A stretch of DNA of 32,285 nucleotides from Tepidiphilus sp. J10 (GCA_945897865.1 CAMDHJ010000024.1:1-32285); one strand, 5' to 3'; positions 7,751 through 16,172 are shown, counted from the stretch's first letter. The notes: generated by a model from the letters alone, not told the origin. Made by a program: numbers and translations.

Positions 7751-9085
7751 CTATGTCAGCGTGGAGGCCAGCGTGTAGGCCAAGCCAACCGCCGCACAGG
7801 CGCCAATGACTTTCATGATATCGATCTTGTATTTCCACAGCGCGATGAAGGCGGCGATCGACATCAGCGCGTAGAACCACTCGAAGCCGCCATCGAAGCC
7901 TTGCGGCCAGAGGACGTGGTAGCCGAAGAACAGCGCCAGGTTGAGGATGACGCCGACCACAGCGGCAGTGATACCGGTCAATGGAGCGGTGAATTTCAGG
8001 TCGCCGTGGGTGGATTCGACCAGCGGGCCGCCGGCCAGGATGAACAGGTAGCCGGGCAGGAAAGTGAAGAAGGTGGCGACGCAAGCGCCGGCGAAACCGG
8101 CCAGCAGCAAGGAATCTGCGCCGAAGATTTCCTTGCTCCAGCCGCCGATGAATCCGACGAAAGCCACCACCATGATCAACGGGCCGGGCGTGGTTTCGCC
8201 CAGTGCCAGACCGTCCATCATCTGCGGGCCGGTCAGCCACTGATAGTGCTCGACGCCGCCCTGATAGACGTAGGGCAACACTGCGTAAGCGCCGCCGAAG
8301 GTGACCAGCGCCGCCTTGGTGAAGAATTCGCCCATGTCCTTAAGTACCGGTACCTCCAGCGTCGCCCAGATTCCCAGCGCCCAGACGGCGATGAACACAA
8401 GCGTCATCCAGATCAAGCGCGACAGTTTGAATCTGGCGTGCTCCGGCGTCGGCGTGTCATCGTCGATCAGCGCCGGGCCGTAGTCCTTGTCCGACGCGCC
8501 ATGGCCGCCACCGAGCGTGAACTTGTCGGGCGCGATCCTGCTGCCGATGAAGCCGAGTACTCCGGCGGTCAGCACGATGATCGGGAAGGGAATGTGCAGC
8601 GCGAAGATGGCGATGAACGACGCCGCTGCGAATCCCCACAGCAGATTGTTCTTCAGCGCGCGCGAGCCGATGCGCCAGGCGGCGAACAAAACGATGGCGA
8701 CCACTGCTGGTTTGATACCGACGAATACGCCCTGCACGAAGGTCAGATCGCCGAAGGCCAGGTAGACGTAGGTCAGCGCCGACAAGATGAACAGCGACGG
8801 CAGCAAGAACAGCGTGCCGGCGATGAGGCCGCCCCAGGTGCGATGCAGCAGCCAGCCGATGTAGATGGCGAGTTGCTGCGCTTCCGCCCCGGGCAGCACC
8901 ATGGCGTAGTTGAGCGCGTGCAGAAAGCGGCGCTCCGAAATCCAGCGGCGTTTTTCCACCAGTTCCTGATGCATCATCGAAATCTGCCCGGCCGGACCAC
9001 CAAAGCTGATGAAGCCGAGTTTCAACCAGTAGAAGAAGGCTTCCCAGAAGCTGGGCTGGGCGGGGCGTTGTTGTTCGTCGGTCAT
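7751..9085 (-). CDS. chrA: ChrA chromate/anion transporter, long-chain CHR family
   Basis: A 444-aa polytopic inner-membrane protein with the two homologous halves of long CHR transporters. The first half has FISFGGPAGQISMMHQELVEKRRWISERRFLHALNYAMVLPGAEAQQ; the second has FFTKAALVTFGGAYAVLPYVYQGGVEHYQWLTGPQMMDGLALGETTPGPLIMVVAFVGF. Both contain the FGG and PGP/PGAEA motifs of the family. The expected role is export of chromate (a sulfate analogue) driven by the proton gradient. A central hydrophilic segment (DKDYGPALIDDDTPTPEHARF) links the halves. It lies 12 nt downstream of chrB and is almost certainly co-transcribed with it. Confidence 0.95.
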   Translation of the reverse strand: MTDEQQRPAQPSFWEAFFYWLKLGFISFGGPAGQISMMHQELVEKRRWISERRFLHALNYAMVLPGAEAQQLAIYIGWLLHRTWGGLIAGTLFLLPSLFILSALTYVYLAFGDLTFVQGVFVGIKPAVVAIVLFAAWRIGSRALKNNLLWGFAAASFIAIFALHIPFPIIVLTAGVLGFIGSRIAPDKFTLGGGHGASDKDYGPALIDDDTPTPEHARFKLSRLIWMTLVFIAVWALGIWATLEVPVLKDMGEFFTKAALVTFGGAYAVLPYVYQGGVEHYQWLTGPQMMDGLALGETTPGPLIMVVAFVGFIGGWSKEIFGADSLLLAGFAGACVATFFTFLPGYLFILAGGPLVESTHGDLKFTAPLTGITAAVVGVILNLALFFGYHVLWPQGFDGGFEWFYALMSIAAFIALWKYKIDIMKVIGACAAVGLAYTLASTLT

Positions 9086-9097
9086 CTACATCTCCAA

Positions 9098-10024
9098 TCA
9101 ATTTGTGCTGAATGCCGCATACAGGTCATCCAGCATTTGCCCGCCTGCAATCAACAACGTGTCGTCTTCGGCTATGCGGGTTTTCAAGCCTTTCAGCATC
9201 GCCTCGAAACCGGCGGCTTCCGGCGCCGTGCCGCCGACATCCAGCGTGTGCACCAGCGCGCCGATCCGTTTCAAGGCGGTGTCGCCTTCCAGGCCAAAAC
9301 TGGCCAGTAGGGTTTCGAACGTGACGCGACGACCGAGGTGACTGAAACGTGCTCCGTCGTAATCGAAACCCAGCGCGTCGGGCGGACACTCCTGCGGCTG
9401 CGCCAGCCAGACAAAGCGGGCATGCGGGTCGATAAAACGGCGGATCAGCCAGGCTGATGCCAGCCGGTCGACCCAGAGATTGTGGCGGGTTGCCCAGAGT
9501 TGGTTCTGGAACAGGTCAGGATCAAGGCGTTCCGGTTCCCCTTCGGCAAAACCCGGTTCGCTGGCCATCTGGCGCTGACGCAATCCGGCTTCCATGCCAT
9601 GCAACCGGCGTTCGGTTTCGGCGCGTTCCGGATTGGGGAAATAGTCGATGCCGATCACGCCATCCAGATGTTTGCGTGCCTGACGCAAGCCGCGTCGCAG
9701 TAGCGCGTCATCGGTCTGAGCGGCCAATTCGGCCAGTTCGGCATTGAGGCCGGCGTAGTCGGCGCTGCGGTCGAAAAACGCCACAAACTGCGCTTCGTAT
9801 TCGACCACCCCGGTAACCTGCAGCAACCAGGCCTGACCACCGGCTTCACTTGCCTCTCGAACCTGTGCCGACAGCGCGGGTGCCAACTCGGGTCGTTCCG
9901 GCAGAAGCCAGACGCCATCTCGCAACGAAGCCGCGCCAAGGGTTTTCATTGCGCGCCAAAGCCGGGTACGCGCAGTCGCGTTATCGCTCGGCAGGGCAAG
10001 AATCAGTGTTATCCAGTTGGTCAT
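9098..10024 (-). CDS. chrB: ChrB chromate-resistance protein
   Basis: A 308-aa ChrB. The N-terminal domain (about residues 1-135, MTNWITLILALPSDNATARTRLWRAMKTLGAASLRDGVWLLP) and the C-terminal ChrB domain (about 165-308, with NLWVDRLASAWLIRRFIDPHARFVWL, FDYDGARFSHLGRRVTFETLL and HTLDVGG) are both complete. ChrB family proteins are known as chromate-responsive regulators of chr operons and have also been linked to superoxide handling. It is first in a three-gene operon with chrA and the tandem rhodanese. The start fits the family N-terminus, although no clear Shine-Dalgarno sequence precedes the ATG; the upstream DNA is AT-rich (ATTGTTATACAT abuts the start). Confidence 0.93.
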   Translation of the reverse strand: MTNWITLILALPSDNATARTRLWRAMKTLGAASLRDGVWLLPERPELAPALSAQVREASEAGGQAWLLQVTGVVEYEAQFVAFFDRSADYAGLNAELAELAAQTDDALLRRGLRQARKHLDGVIGIDYFPNPERAETERRLHGMEAGLRQRQMASEPGFAEGEPERLDPDLFQNQLWATRHNLWVDRLASAWLIRRFIDPHARFVWLAQPQECPPDALGFDYDGARFSHLGRRVTFETLLASFGLEGDTALKRIGALVHTLDVGGTAPEAAGFEAMLKGLKTRIAEDDTLLIAGGQMLDDLYAAFSTN

Positions 10025-10086
10025 ATGTATAACAATATTTGAAATGACTGCTGCATATTATTATGACTGGATTGGCTATGGACGAA

Positions 10087-10116
10087 AAAAAAGCCCTGCA
10101 TGCAGGGCTTTTTTCG
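10087..10116. terminator. Strong palindromic terminator between psiE and chrB
   Basis: AAAAAAGCCCTGCA-TGCAGGGCTTTTTT is a perfect 14-bp inverted repeat with T runs at both ends. It follows the psiE stop on the minus strand, and lies upstream of the chrB promoter region, insulating the two minus-strand operons. Confidence 0.88.
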
Positions 10117-10128
10117 GTGGCTCACGGG

Positions 10129-10527
10129 CTATTCATGCTCGCCATAAGAGAAACGGATGTGTCCGTAACGAATCGCCAGCACCGCCAGCGTCAACATCAG
10201 GATCGCGGCGGTGACGCCCATGATGCGGTATTCGTCCAGGTTCTTCATGTCCAGCACCAGATAGCGGGCCAGCGCGACGATGGCAATGTAGATCGGGAAG
10301 CGCACCGGCAGGCGCCCGGACTGGAAGTAAAGGCCGACCATGGCGAGGATTTCCAGATACAGGAACATCAACAGCAAATCGCCGAGGGTCACCGTTCCCG
10401 CGTTGATCATAGTGCCGACTTCATGCGCGCCGGCGATGATGGTGGCGATGGTGATGACGGCCAGACCGAGATACTCGATGAAGCCGAGAACGGAAATGGC
10501 GTGATGGGTGAATTGGTTCTGGCGCAT
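10129..10527 (-). CDS. psiE: PsiE-like phosphate-starvation-inducible membrane protein
   Basis: A 132-aa inner-membrane protein with four predicted hydrophobic segments (LGLAVITIATIIAGA, GDLLLMFLYLEILAMVGLYF, VRFPIYIAIVALARYLVL, IMGVTAAILMLTLAVLAI). The LLLMFLYLEILAMV...GRLPVRFPIYIAIVALARYLVLD block is typical of the PsiE family. In E. coli psiE is phosphate-regulated, but its biochemical job is not established. It lies 21 nt downstream of a P-loop ATPase gene on the same strand, suggesting an operon, and ends at a strong terminator. No Pho box was identified. Confidence 0.88.
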   Translation of the reverse strand: MRQNQFTHHAISVLGFIEYLGLAVITIATIIAGAHEVGTMINAGTVTLGDLLLMFLYLEILAMVGLYFQSGRLPVRFPIYIAIVALARYLVLDMKNLDEYRIMGVTAAILMLTLAVLAIRYGHIRFSYGEHE

Positions 10528-10548
10528 GGCTATTCTCTCCGGGGTGGA

Positions 10549-11400
10549 TCAGTTGGGCGTGCGGGCGATGGCGGTTTCCACCAGCGCGAGAAAATCATCC
10601 TGATTTTTCACTTGTGCTACTTCCTGCGAGGTGACGGTATAGCCATGCGGACCGGCAATGGCTTCGTAGCGCGGCACGCGGGAATGGAACAAACGCGGGA
10701 AAACCCAGCGGGTGAAGTCGTTGGGTTCGACCTGGGCGACAAATTCGAGGCCCTTTTCCGCCATGTAAACCGGAAGGTTTTCGGCCAGAAAGGCGGGTCG
10801 GTAATACAACGGTTTGGGGTCGGATTGGGCGCGCCGGATCAGCGTATTTTCTTCATCCTTGGTGGTCACCTTGATGTACAGGATCAGCGTGTGTTCGGCC
10901 AGCAGGTCGATCACTGTGTCGTCTTCCAGTTCGCACAGGCTGCCGCCGACATCGTTGACGAAATGATCGTAGCCGTAGATTTCCTGCGCCTTGCGGATGA
11001 ACTCCGGCACGTCCTTCATGGCGGCGATTTCAGCTTCGCGATACATCGCCTGGCGACGGCTGAATTCCGGCAACGACAAGCCGGCAAAGTCCGGGTCGCC
11101 CAGCTTGCCGACGAAGGAGAGTACCGGACCGAGATCCTGAATCTTGATGTTGTTGCGAATGTCGATCCAGTCGTTGCGTAGCAGCTCGCGCAGGAAGGGC
11201 ACCTGCATCGCCTGCTGCTTGATCAGGTCGAGGATGGGTTCGTCGAGATAGCGTGTGCCGATGCGGTAGTCGCCGGAAAAATGAAACCAGTCGTGGCGGC
11301 GCAGCAGGCTGGAAATGTAGGTCTTGCCGACGCCGGACATGCCGAGCAGGGTGATCTTTTTGTGTTCCCAGGCGCGGAAGGATTCGGGGCTGAATTTCAT
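10549..11400 (-). CDS. P-loop ATPase/kinase-like protein of unknown function
   Basis: A roughly 283-aa protein with an N-terminal Walker A, ITLLGMSGVGKTYISSLL (about residues 15-30), resembling shikimate-kinase-type or small P-loop ATPases. A FSGDYRIGTRYLDEPILD segment follows, with an acidic pair at NDVGGSLCELEDD and a beta strand TLILYIKVT that could be a Walker-B/sensor region. The track start at 11547 is replaced by the ATG at 11400 (MKFSPESFRAWEHKK), since the first 49 residues are unlike the domain and Cys-rich. There is no signal peptide. It is the first gene of a pair with psiE. No substrate can be named. Confidence 0.82.
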   Translation of the reverse strand: MKFSPESFRAWEHKKITLLGMSGVGKTYISSLLRRHDWFHFSGDYRIGTRYLDEPILDLIKQQAMQVPFLRELLRNDWIDIRNNIKIQDLGPVLSFVGKLGDPDFAGLSLPEFSRRQAMYREAEIAAMKDVPEFIRKAQEIYGYDHFVNDVGGSLCELEDDTVIDLLAEHTLILYIKVTTKDEENTLIRRAQSDPKPLYYRPAFLAENLPVYMAEKGLEFVAQVEPNDFTRWVFPRLFHSRVPRYEAIAGPHGYTVTSQEVAQVKNQDDFLALVETAIARTPN

Positions 11401-11550
11401 CGGATGGAGATTGCATGTCGAGAAGGCTGCAAGTGTGCCCGAGTCTGTGCGAGAACGAAAACACCGCAAGGTGATGCGAGCGGCTTCCACTACGGAATGA
11501 CAGCAGGTGCTCAGGTTTGCGATTCGTAATGCAATCCAAAAATTCATACG

Positions 11551-11595
11551 TTGCTAATGAGAACAGCTTGCATTTGAGAATGACTCGCATATAAG
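11551..11595 (+). promoter_or_regulatory. Putative Fur-regulated promoter of the iron cluster
   Basis: Two overlapping Fur-box-like segments are visible, TTGCTAATGAGAACAGCTTGCAT and GCATTTGAGAATGACTCGCATAT, both with the TGAGAA/GAGAATGA core typical of Fur sites. They cover a possible promoter, -35 TTGCAT (11568-11573), 16-nt spacer, -10 TATAAG (11590-11595). The first gene (porin) begins about 185 nt downstream, leaving a long leader with no recognised riboswitch. The rest of 11401-11778 shows no gene. Iron repression is inferred from motif and gene content. Confidence 0.6.
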
Positions 11596-11778
11596 ATGCG
11601 TCCATGCATCAAGACAACACTATTCCAAAGGGTAATCAGCAAGTACCTGAGACGGAATGCAAGTTGAGTCGAATGAATTGATTGCCTGTTTTGTAACTCC
11701 AGCCAGCCAGCAAACGGTCGATATTCTCGTGCCTGCAAGCCAGCCAGTAACCACGTCCACTTTATTTGGAGTCGTCTC

Positions 11779-13152
11779 ATGCGCATGACCCGCGCCCTGC
11801 CTGTGTTGGCCCTGGTAGCCAGCCTTTCTGCCAGTTCCGCAATGGCCACCGATTTGATGCAGCCGGCGGCGGCCGATGTGACGCAGCTCCTGCAAGCCCT
11901 GCAGGAACGATTGACGCGTTTGGAAGCCCGCAATGCCGAGTTGGAACGTCGCCTGGCTGAACCGGCCAAGCTGCCCGAAGCGGTTGGCGCACGTCTGGAT
12001 GAGGTGGAAAACGAAGTGTTGGCCTTGACCAAGAAGCCGGACCCGCTGGCTAAATTCGACGGGGTAAGCGTTGGCGCCAGCTTGCTGATGGTGGCGCAAC
12101 ACGCCAAGGGTGGTGCGGTTTCCGCTACCGAGTTGAGCACCCGCGCCGATGTAGAAGTTGAACTGCCGGGCGGCTCGATCGGCCAGGCTGACGGCAAGAT
12201 TTTTGCCCATTTCCGCGCCGGTGATGGCGAAGGGCTGGATGGCGCGGCCACGCCGGCTGGGACTTTCGCCACCGCCAATGCCACGGTGTTCATGCCTGAG
12301 GCTCGCCCGGTGCTGATGCAGGCCTGGTATCAACTGGATATTCCGGTCGGCGCCGACAGTGGCAATCTGGGCCGGGTCGAACTGACCGCCGGCAAGATTG
12401 ATCCGTTCGGTTTCTTTGACGGCAACAACATCGCCGACGACGAATCGGAAGGTTTCATGAATCTGGCCTTTGTGCATAACCCGCTGCTCGATGCTGGCGG
12501 CGACATTGGCGTCGGCACGCATGGCGCCAGCCCGGGTCTGCGCGTCGCCTATGTCAGCGACATCAACGGCGGCAACAACATTACCGCTTCTGTCGGTGTG
12601 TTTGGCACGAGCTCCAGCATAAGCGCCGGCGCGGATTACCTGGATACCTTCACCAAACCGCTGACCATCGCGCAACTGGAATATGCCGGCAAAACCATGC
12701 CCGGTCTGGCTGGTGCGTATCGGATCTATGCCTGGAACAACGGGCGGGCGGAAGATCAGATCAACAGCGGCGAGGAAAAGCACTCCGGCTGGGGCATTTC
12801 GCTCGACCAGCAGGTTGCTCCGCATGCCACGTTGTTTGCTCGATATGGCGATTCGACCAAGGGCAATCTGAGTTTCGATAGCGCTTACACGCTGGGCGCG
12901 CAGATTGATGGTGGTGCCTGGGGTCGGGAAGGTGATCGCATCGGCCTTGCCTATGGCGCGTTGTCGACCAGTTCGGAATACCGCATTGCAAATGCCGCTT
13001 CAGGTAGTGAAAAAATCTACGAACTGTTCTATGCCTGGCGGGCCAACGACAGTCTGCAACTCACACCCAGCGTGCAATTCATCGACAACCCATCGGGTAC
13101 CGGGGCGGATGACCTGGCCGTGTGGGGTCTGCGCGCCAAGCTGGCTTACTGA
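11779..13152 (+). CDS. OprB-like outer-membrane porin with N-terminal coiled coil
   Basis: A 457-aa outer-membrane protein. A signal peptide (MRMTRALPVLALVASLSASSAMA) precedes a periplasmic heptad-type coiled coil (about residues 34-85, LLQALQERLTRLEARNAELERRLAEP). A beta-barrel follows, with repeated alternating strands and porin-like blocks such as VELTAGKIDPFGFFDGNNIADDESEGFMNLAFVHNP and GWGISLDQQVAPHATLFARYGD. The C-terminus ends in a barrel-type strand, AVWGLRAKLAY. It is first in the presumed Fur-regulated operon, with TTGGAG about 10 nt before the ATG. Homologues are called carbohydrate-selective porins, but context suggests passage of an iron-related solute; the substrate is unknown. 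Confidence 0.85.
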   Translation: MRMTRALPVLALVASLSASSAMATDLMQPAAADVTQLLQALQERLTRLEARNAELERRLAEPAKLPEAVGARLDEVENEVLALTKKPDPLAKFDGVSVGASLLMVAQHAKGGAVSATELSTRADVEVELPGGSIGQADGKIFAHFRAGDGEGLDGAATPAGTFATANATVFMPEARPVLMQAWYQLDIPVGADSGNLGRVELTAGKIDPFGFFDGNNIADDESEGFMNLAFVHNPLLDAGGDIGVGTHGASPGLRVAYVSDINGGNNITASVGVFGTSSSISAGADYLDTFTKPLTIAQLEYAGKTMPGLAGAYRIYAWNNGRAEDQINSGEEKHSGWGISLDQQVAPHATLFARYGDSTKGNLSFDSAYTLGAQIDGGAWGREGDRIGLAYGALSTSSEYRIANAASGSEKIYELFYAWRANDSLQLTPSVQFIDNPSGTGADDLAVWGLRAKLAY

Positions 13153-13204
13153 TCTGCCGGCAGTTTCTGAGCTGATTCGTTTCTTCCATAGACAGGAGAT
13201 TCAT

Positions 13205-13408
13205 ATGGACAACAACACCGTACTAATTGCCGGTGCGCTCGATCACCTGATGCGCCATACGCTGACCGGTTGCCAGCTTGCAGCGCATCACGCCGCGCAA
13301 TTGCTGGGTGTGCTGTCCGAACAGGCAGACCTGGACAGCGAGACTCGCTGCCTGTGCGACCGCATGTGTGAACATCTGGAAAGTGATCTGGAAGCCGGCC
13401 ATGTGTGA
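13205..13408 (+). CDS. 67-aa Cys/His-rich helical protein between porin and DUF2325 genes
   Basis: A small protein, MDNNTVLIAGALDHLMRHTL..., hidden in the ORF track inside the longer 12905-13408 frame. The ATG at 13205 has a good CAGGAG ribosome site about 6 nt upstream and starts 52 nt after the porin stop. Its stop overlaps the next gene's start by 8 bp, evidence that it is a translated operon member. The sequence is helical, with histidines in the first half and a Cys-rich end (TRCLCDRMCEH). Metal or haem binding is possible but not shown. I do not recognise a named family. Confidence 0.75.
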   Translation: MDNNTVLIAGALDHLMRHTLTGCQLAAHHAAQLLGVLSEQADLDSETRCLCDRMCEHLESDLEAGHV

Positions 13409-14723
13409 TCGTTGCGAAACGCCAGGTTTGTTGGCGGGGTTGTTCGCCAAAGCGGGGGTGGCGGTTGCGGCGTCAAATCCGCTCAGCCAGCCGCCCGCAG
13501 AGGTGGAAACAGCGCCGGCCGGGTTGAAATCGCCACAGGCACGCCGGCGTAAGCTGTGGGAGCTGGAGGAGAAATATCACTGCCCGGTGATCGGCTCCTG
13601 TCTGAATCTGGACGAATTGAAAAAGATTGCCCGCAAGGATGGTTTCAGCGGCAACCACTTCGAGCCGTACCAGCTGCATCTTGAGGCCGTCTCGCTGTCC
13701 TATTCGCGCAACGCTGCTGCCGAGGCGATGCACAAGCTGCTGGAGCGCAAATACGCGCTCATCATCCAGCGTTTCAATCAGGCCAAAACCGATCCAGACG
13801 TGCTTGCCTTGTGGCGGGAATGTCTGGAGCGCGGCGATGTGGCCGGGCCGATGTGGGCGGTTTTGACGCACAAGGCGGCCGGTCCGGAAACACGCAGGGT
13901 GGTGTACGGCGATGTGCACATGCTGTCGCACCAAATCGGCGCCGGTCAGGCCGCCGATTTGCGGAGGCTGCAATGGTTGGAAAAGCAGCGCGGCGAGTTG
14001 ATCGAAGAAACCACGCGCTTAAAGGATGCGCAACGCACGCAGGCCGAACAGCTGGTCGAACTGCGTCAGGCGTTGCAGGCCGAACAAACGCAGTCGGCGC
14101 TGCTAGCGCCCTTGCTGAAACGTGTGCGGGAGCTGGAATCCGGCCAGGCGATGATTGGCATCGGCCGCCAATTGATGTTGGCCGAAACGCAAGCGGCGCG
14201 GGCGCGAGAAGCCGAAATGCGGATTCAAGCGCTGGAAGAAAAGGTTGGCGGGTTGCGGGCCGATAAAGCGCGACTGACGCGGGAACGCGACGAGGTCAGC
14301 CTCGAACGCGATGCGCTGGAACAACTCTGGTCTGCGCAGGAAGTGCCGCCGGTTGCGGCCTGCGACGGCGATTGCGCTGCCTGCCCGAACCCGTTGCGCG
14401 GCCGTTGCGTGCTCTGCGTTGGCGGTCGCACGCCGCTGCTGCCGCAATACCGGGCGCTGGCGGATCGTCTCGGTGTGCGTTTGATTCACCACGACGGCGG
14501 CAAGGAGGAAGCGCTGGCGCGGTTGCCGGACTTGCTCAATGCCTCCGACGCGGTGATCTGCCCGACCGATTGCGTCGGTCATCTGGCGTACTACCAACTC
14601 AAGAAGCATTGCAAGCAGAACGGCAAACCTTGCGTGCTGACGCGCAATTCCGGCGTCGCCGGTTTCGCCGCCGCGTTGACCCGTCTGGCCGAAGGCCGCG
14701 CCGATATCCAGAGCCAGACATGA
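13401..14723 (+). CDS. DUF2325 protein with long coiled coil and Cys cluster
   Basis: A 440-aa cytoplasmic protein starting at the ATG at 13401 (MCDRCETPG), not the track start 13278; the chosen start overlaps the upstream stop by 8 bp. Residues about 50-185 form an alpha-rich domain with CPVIGSC and a DVHMLSHQIG motif. Residues about 190-310 are a coiled coil, and residues 321-339 hold a Cys cluster (CDGDCAACPNPLRGRCVLC). About 338-425 is the DUF2325 domain (VGGRTPLLPQYRALADRLG, HHDGGKEEAL, AVICPTDCVGHLAYYQLKKHCKQNGKPC). The Cys pattern could bind zinc or an Fe-S cluster. DUF2325 proteins have no agreed function. It sits between the 67-aa gene and hemP, overlapping both. Confidence 0.87.
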   Translation: MCDRCETPGLLAGLFAKAGVAVAASNPLSQPPAEVETAPAGLKSPQARRRKLWELEEKYHCPVIGSCLNLDELKKIARKDGFSGNHFEPYQLHLEAVSLSYSRNAAAEAMHKLLERKYALIIQRFNQAKTDPDVLALWRECLERGDVAGPMWAVLTHKAAGPETRRVVYGDVHMLSHQIGAGQAADLRRLQWLEKQRGELIEETTRLKDAQRTQAEQLVELRQALQAEQTQSALLAPLLKRVRELESGQAMIGIGRQLMLAETQAARAREAEMRIQALEEKVGGLRADKARLTRERDEVSLERDALEQLWSAQEVPPVAACDGDCAACPNPLRGRCVLCVGGRTPLLPQYRALADRLGVRLIHHDGGKEEALARLPDLLNASDAVICPTDCVGHLAYYQLKKHCKQNGKPCVLTRNSGVAGFAAALTRLAEGRADIQSQT

Positions 14724-14878
14724 ACGACAACAAGCAGCAGGACAGCGCCGGCAAACCGCCGCCGACTTACCAAAGCCACGAATTGTTTCAGGGCGGCAAA
14801 GTCGTCCTCATCGTGCACCAGGGCCGCGAGTACTGGTTGCGTATCACCAGCGCCGGCAAATTGATTTTGACTGCCTGA
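14720..14878 (+). CDS. hemP: HemP-family small protein
   Basis: A 52-aa protein, below the usual length cutoff and only visible as the end of the 14372-14878 frame. Its ATG overlaps the TGA of the DUF2325 gene (ATGA), so translation is coupled. The second half, SHELFQGGKVVLIVHQGREYWLRITSAGKLILT, matches the HemP family, which is small, iron-regulated and linked to hemin uptake loci; in some betaproteobacteria a HemP relative acts as a regulator of haem-uptake genes. This supports haem/iron acquisition as the purpose of the operon. Confidence 0.88.
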   Translation: MNDNKQQDSAGKPPPTYQSHELFQGGKVVLIVHQGREYWLRITSAGKLILTA

Positions 14879-14906
14879 GTTTTTATTTTCGAAACAAGGA
14901 TTCCCC

Positions 14907-16073
14907 ATGAAAAAGCACCTCCTCATTCTCGCCATGGCCACCACCTTCATCAGCCAGCCGGTGCTGTCCGCTGAAATGGAAGCCACCCCGGTGGTCAAAC
15001 ATTACGCCAGCCTGGTCTACGCCAATTATGAAGACGCGTTGAGCACGGCCAAAGCGATGCAGAGCGCGATCAACGCCTTCCTGGCCAGCCCAAACGCGGC
15101 GACCCAGCAAGCCGCGCAACAAGCCTGGCGCGCCGCGCGCGAGTTCTACGGCACCACCGAAGCGTTCCGTTTCTACGCCGGCCCGATCGATGACGACAAC
15201 GGACCGGAAGGCCGTCTGAATGCTTGGCCGATGGACGAATCCTTCGTCGATAAGGTGGTGGGCAATGACAACGCCGGCCTGATCAACGACCGTTCCTTTG
15301 CCATCACCAAGGAATCGGTCGCCGGCCAGAACGAGCGCGACGGCGAAGAAAATATCGCCACCGGCTATCACGCCATCGAATTCCTGCTTTGGGGCCAGGA
15401 CTTGAGTGAGACCGGTCCGGGCAAGCGCGATTTCAACGATTTCGTTGATGGAAAATCGCCGGGTTTACCAAACAACGCCGATCGCCGCCGCCAATACCTC
15501 AGCACGGTCACCGAACTGCTGATCGACGATCTGACCACGCTGGTCAAGGCTTGGCGTCCGGGCAGCAAACTGAATTACCGCGCCCGTTTCGAGACCGAAG
15601 GCAACGAAGCGCTGCGCAAGATGTTCGTCGCCATGGGCTCGCTGTCGCGTGGTGAATTGGCCGGCGAAAGGCTGGAAGTGGCGTTGAACAGCCAGGATCA
15701 GGAAGACGAACATTCCTGCTTCTCCGACAACACCCATCGCGACGCCGTGCTGAACGCCACCGGCATCGAAAACGTCTGGCTCGGTCGCTTCAAACGCGCC
15801 GACGGCTCTCTCCTGCAAGGCCCGTCGCCGCGTGATCTGGTGGCCGCCAAGGACGCCGCGCTGGCAAGCCGCACGAGTGTGCAGATCGCCAATTCGGTGG
15901 CAAAAGCCAGCGCTATCCAGGCACCGTTCGACCGCGAAATCGTCGGCGCCAAAGACGCACCCGGCCGTCAGCGCATCCAGGCCACTGTCAACAGCCTGGT
16001 GCAGCAGAGCAAGGATCTGGTCGCCGCCGCGAATGCGGTAGGCATCACCAAGCTGACGCTGGTGCAGCCTTGA
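14907..16073 (+). CDS. Imelysin family protein (IrpA/ICMP type), periplasmic
   Basis: A 388-aa secreted protein with a signal peptide MKKHLLILAMATTFISQPVLSA. The imelysin (peptidase M75) fold is shown by VVKHYASLVYANYEDALSTAKAMQSAI, ARRAREFYGTTEAF-like repeats (AWRAAREFYGTTEAFRFYAGPID) and the GxHxxE motif G153-Y-H155-A-I-E158 followed by FLLWGQD. The second repeat contains EDEHSCFSDNTHRDA, typical of the IrpA/ICMP group. Members are iron-regulated and thought to bind iron or related ligands rather than act as ordinary peptidases. It lies 28 nt after hemP with an AACAAGGATT ribosome site and precedes the di-heme oxidoreductase. Confidence 0.93.
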   Translation: MKKHLLILAMATTFISQPVLSAEMEATPVVKHYASLVYANYEDALSTAKAMQSAINAFLASPNAATQQAAQQAWRAAREFYGTTEAFRFYAGPIDDDNGPEGRLNAWPMDESFVDKVVGNDNAGLINDRSFAITKESVAGQNERDGEENIATGYHAIEFLLWGQDLSETGPGKRDFNDFVDGKSPGLPNNADRRRQYLSTVTELLIDDLTTLVKAWRPGSKLNYRARFETEGNEALRKMFVAMGSLSRGELAGERLEVALNSQDQEDEHSCFSDNTHRDAVLNATGIENVWLGRFKRADGSLLQGPSPRDLVAAKDAALASRTSVQIANSVAKASAIQAPFDREIVGAKDAPGRQRIQATVNSLVQQSKDLVAAANAVGITKLTLVQP

Positions 16074-16081
16074 TCAACCTG

Positions 16082-16126
16082 CGCCGCGCGCACCGGCTTA
16101 ACTCGGTGCGCATGGCGCACCCTACC
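16082..16126. repeat. GTGCGCAC-type hairpin repeat
   Basis: CGCCGCGCGCACCGGCTTAACTCGGTGCGCATGGCGCACCCTAC is a self-complementary dispersed repeat of the GTAGGGTGCG type. A related copy lies at 17751-17805 in the same operon. Confidence 0.7.
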
Positions 16127-16172
16127 CTCAGCCAGCCAATAGCCTGTTGATAGCCAGCCAAGAGCTAAATCC

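Noticed and set aside
7901-9310. 469-aa plus-strand ORF opposite chrA/chrB
   Set aside because: Highly charged low-complexity translation opposite two well-recognised genes; a frame shadow caused by GC-rich codon bias. The same applies to 10063-11181, 21199-22680 and 27323-28642.
10087-10116. Palindrome as a ChrB operator
   Set aside because: GC stem with A/T runs at both ends fits a bidirectional terminator after psiE; an operator would be expected nearer the chrB start.
11620-12825. 401-aa minus ORF across the porin
   Set aside because: Antisense shadow of the porin with no domain; the porin has a signal peptide, barrel strands and a ribosome site.
16082-16126. Hairpin as a terminator after imelysin 1
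   Set aside because: GC hairpin lacks a T run and matches a dispersed repeat family copy at 17751; operon continuity with the DUF1111 gene is more likely.
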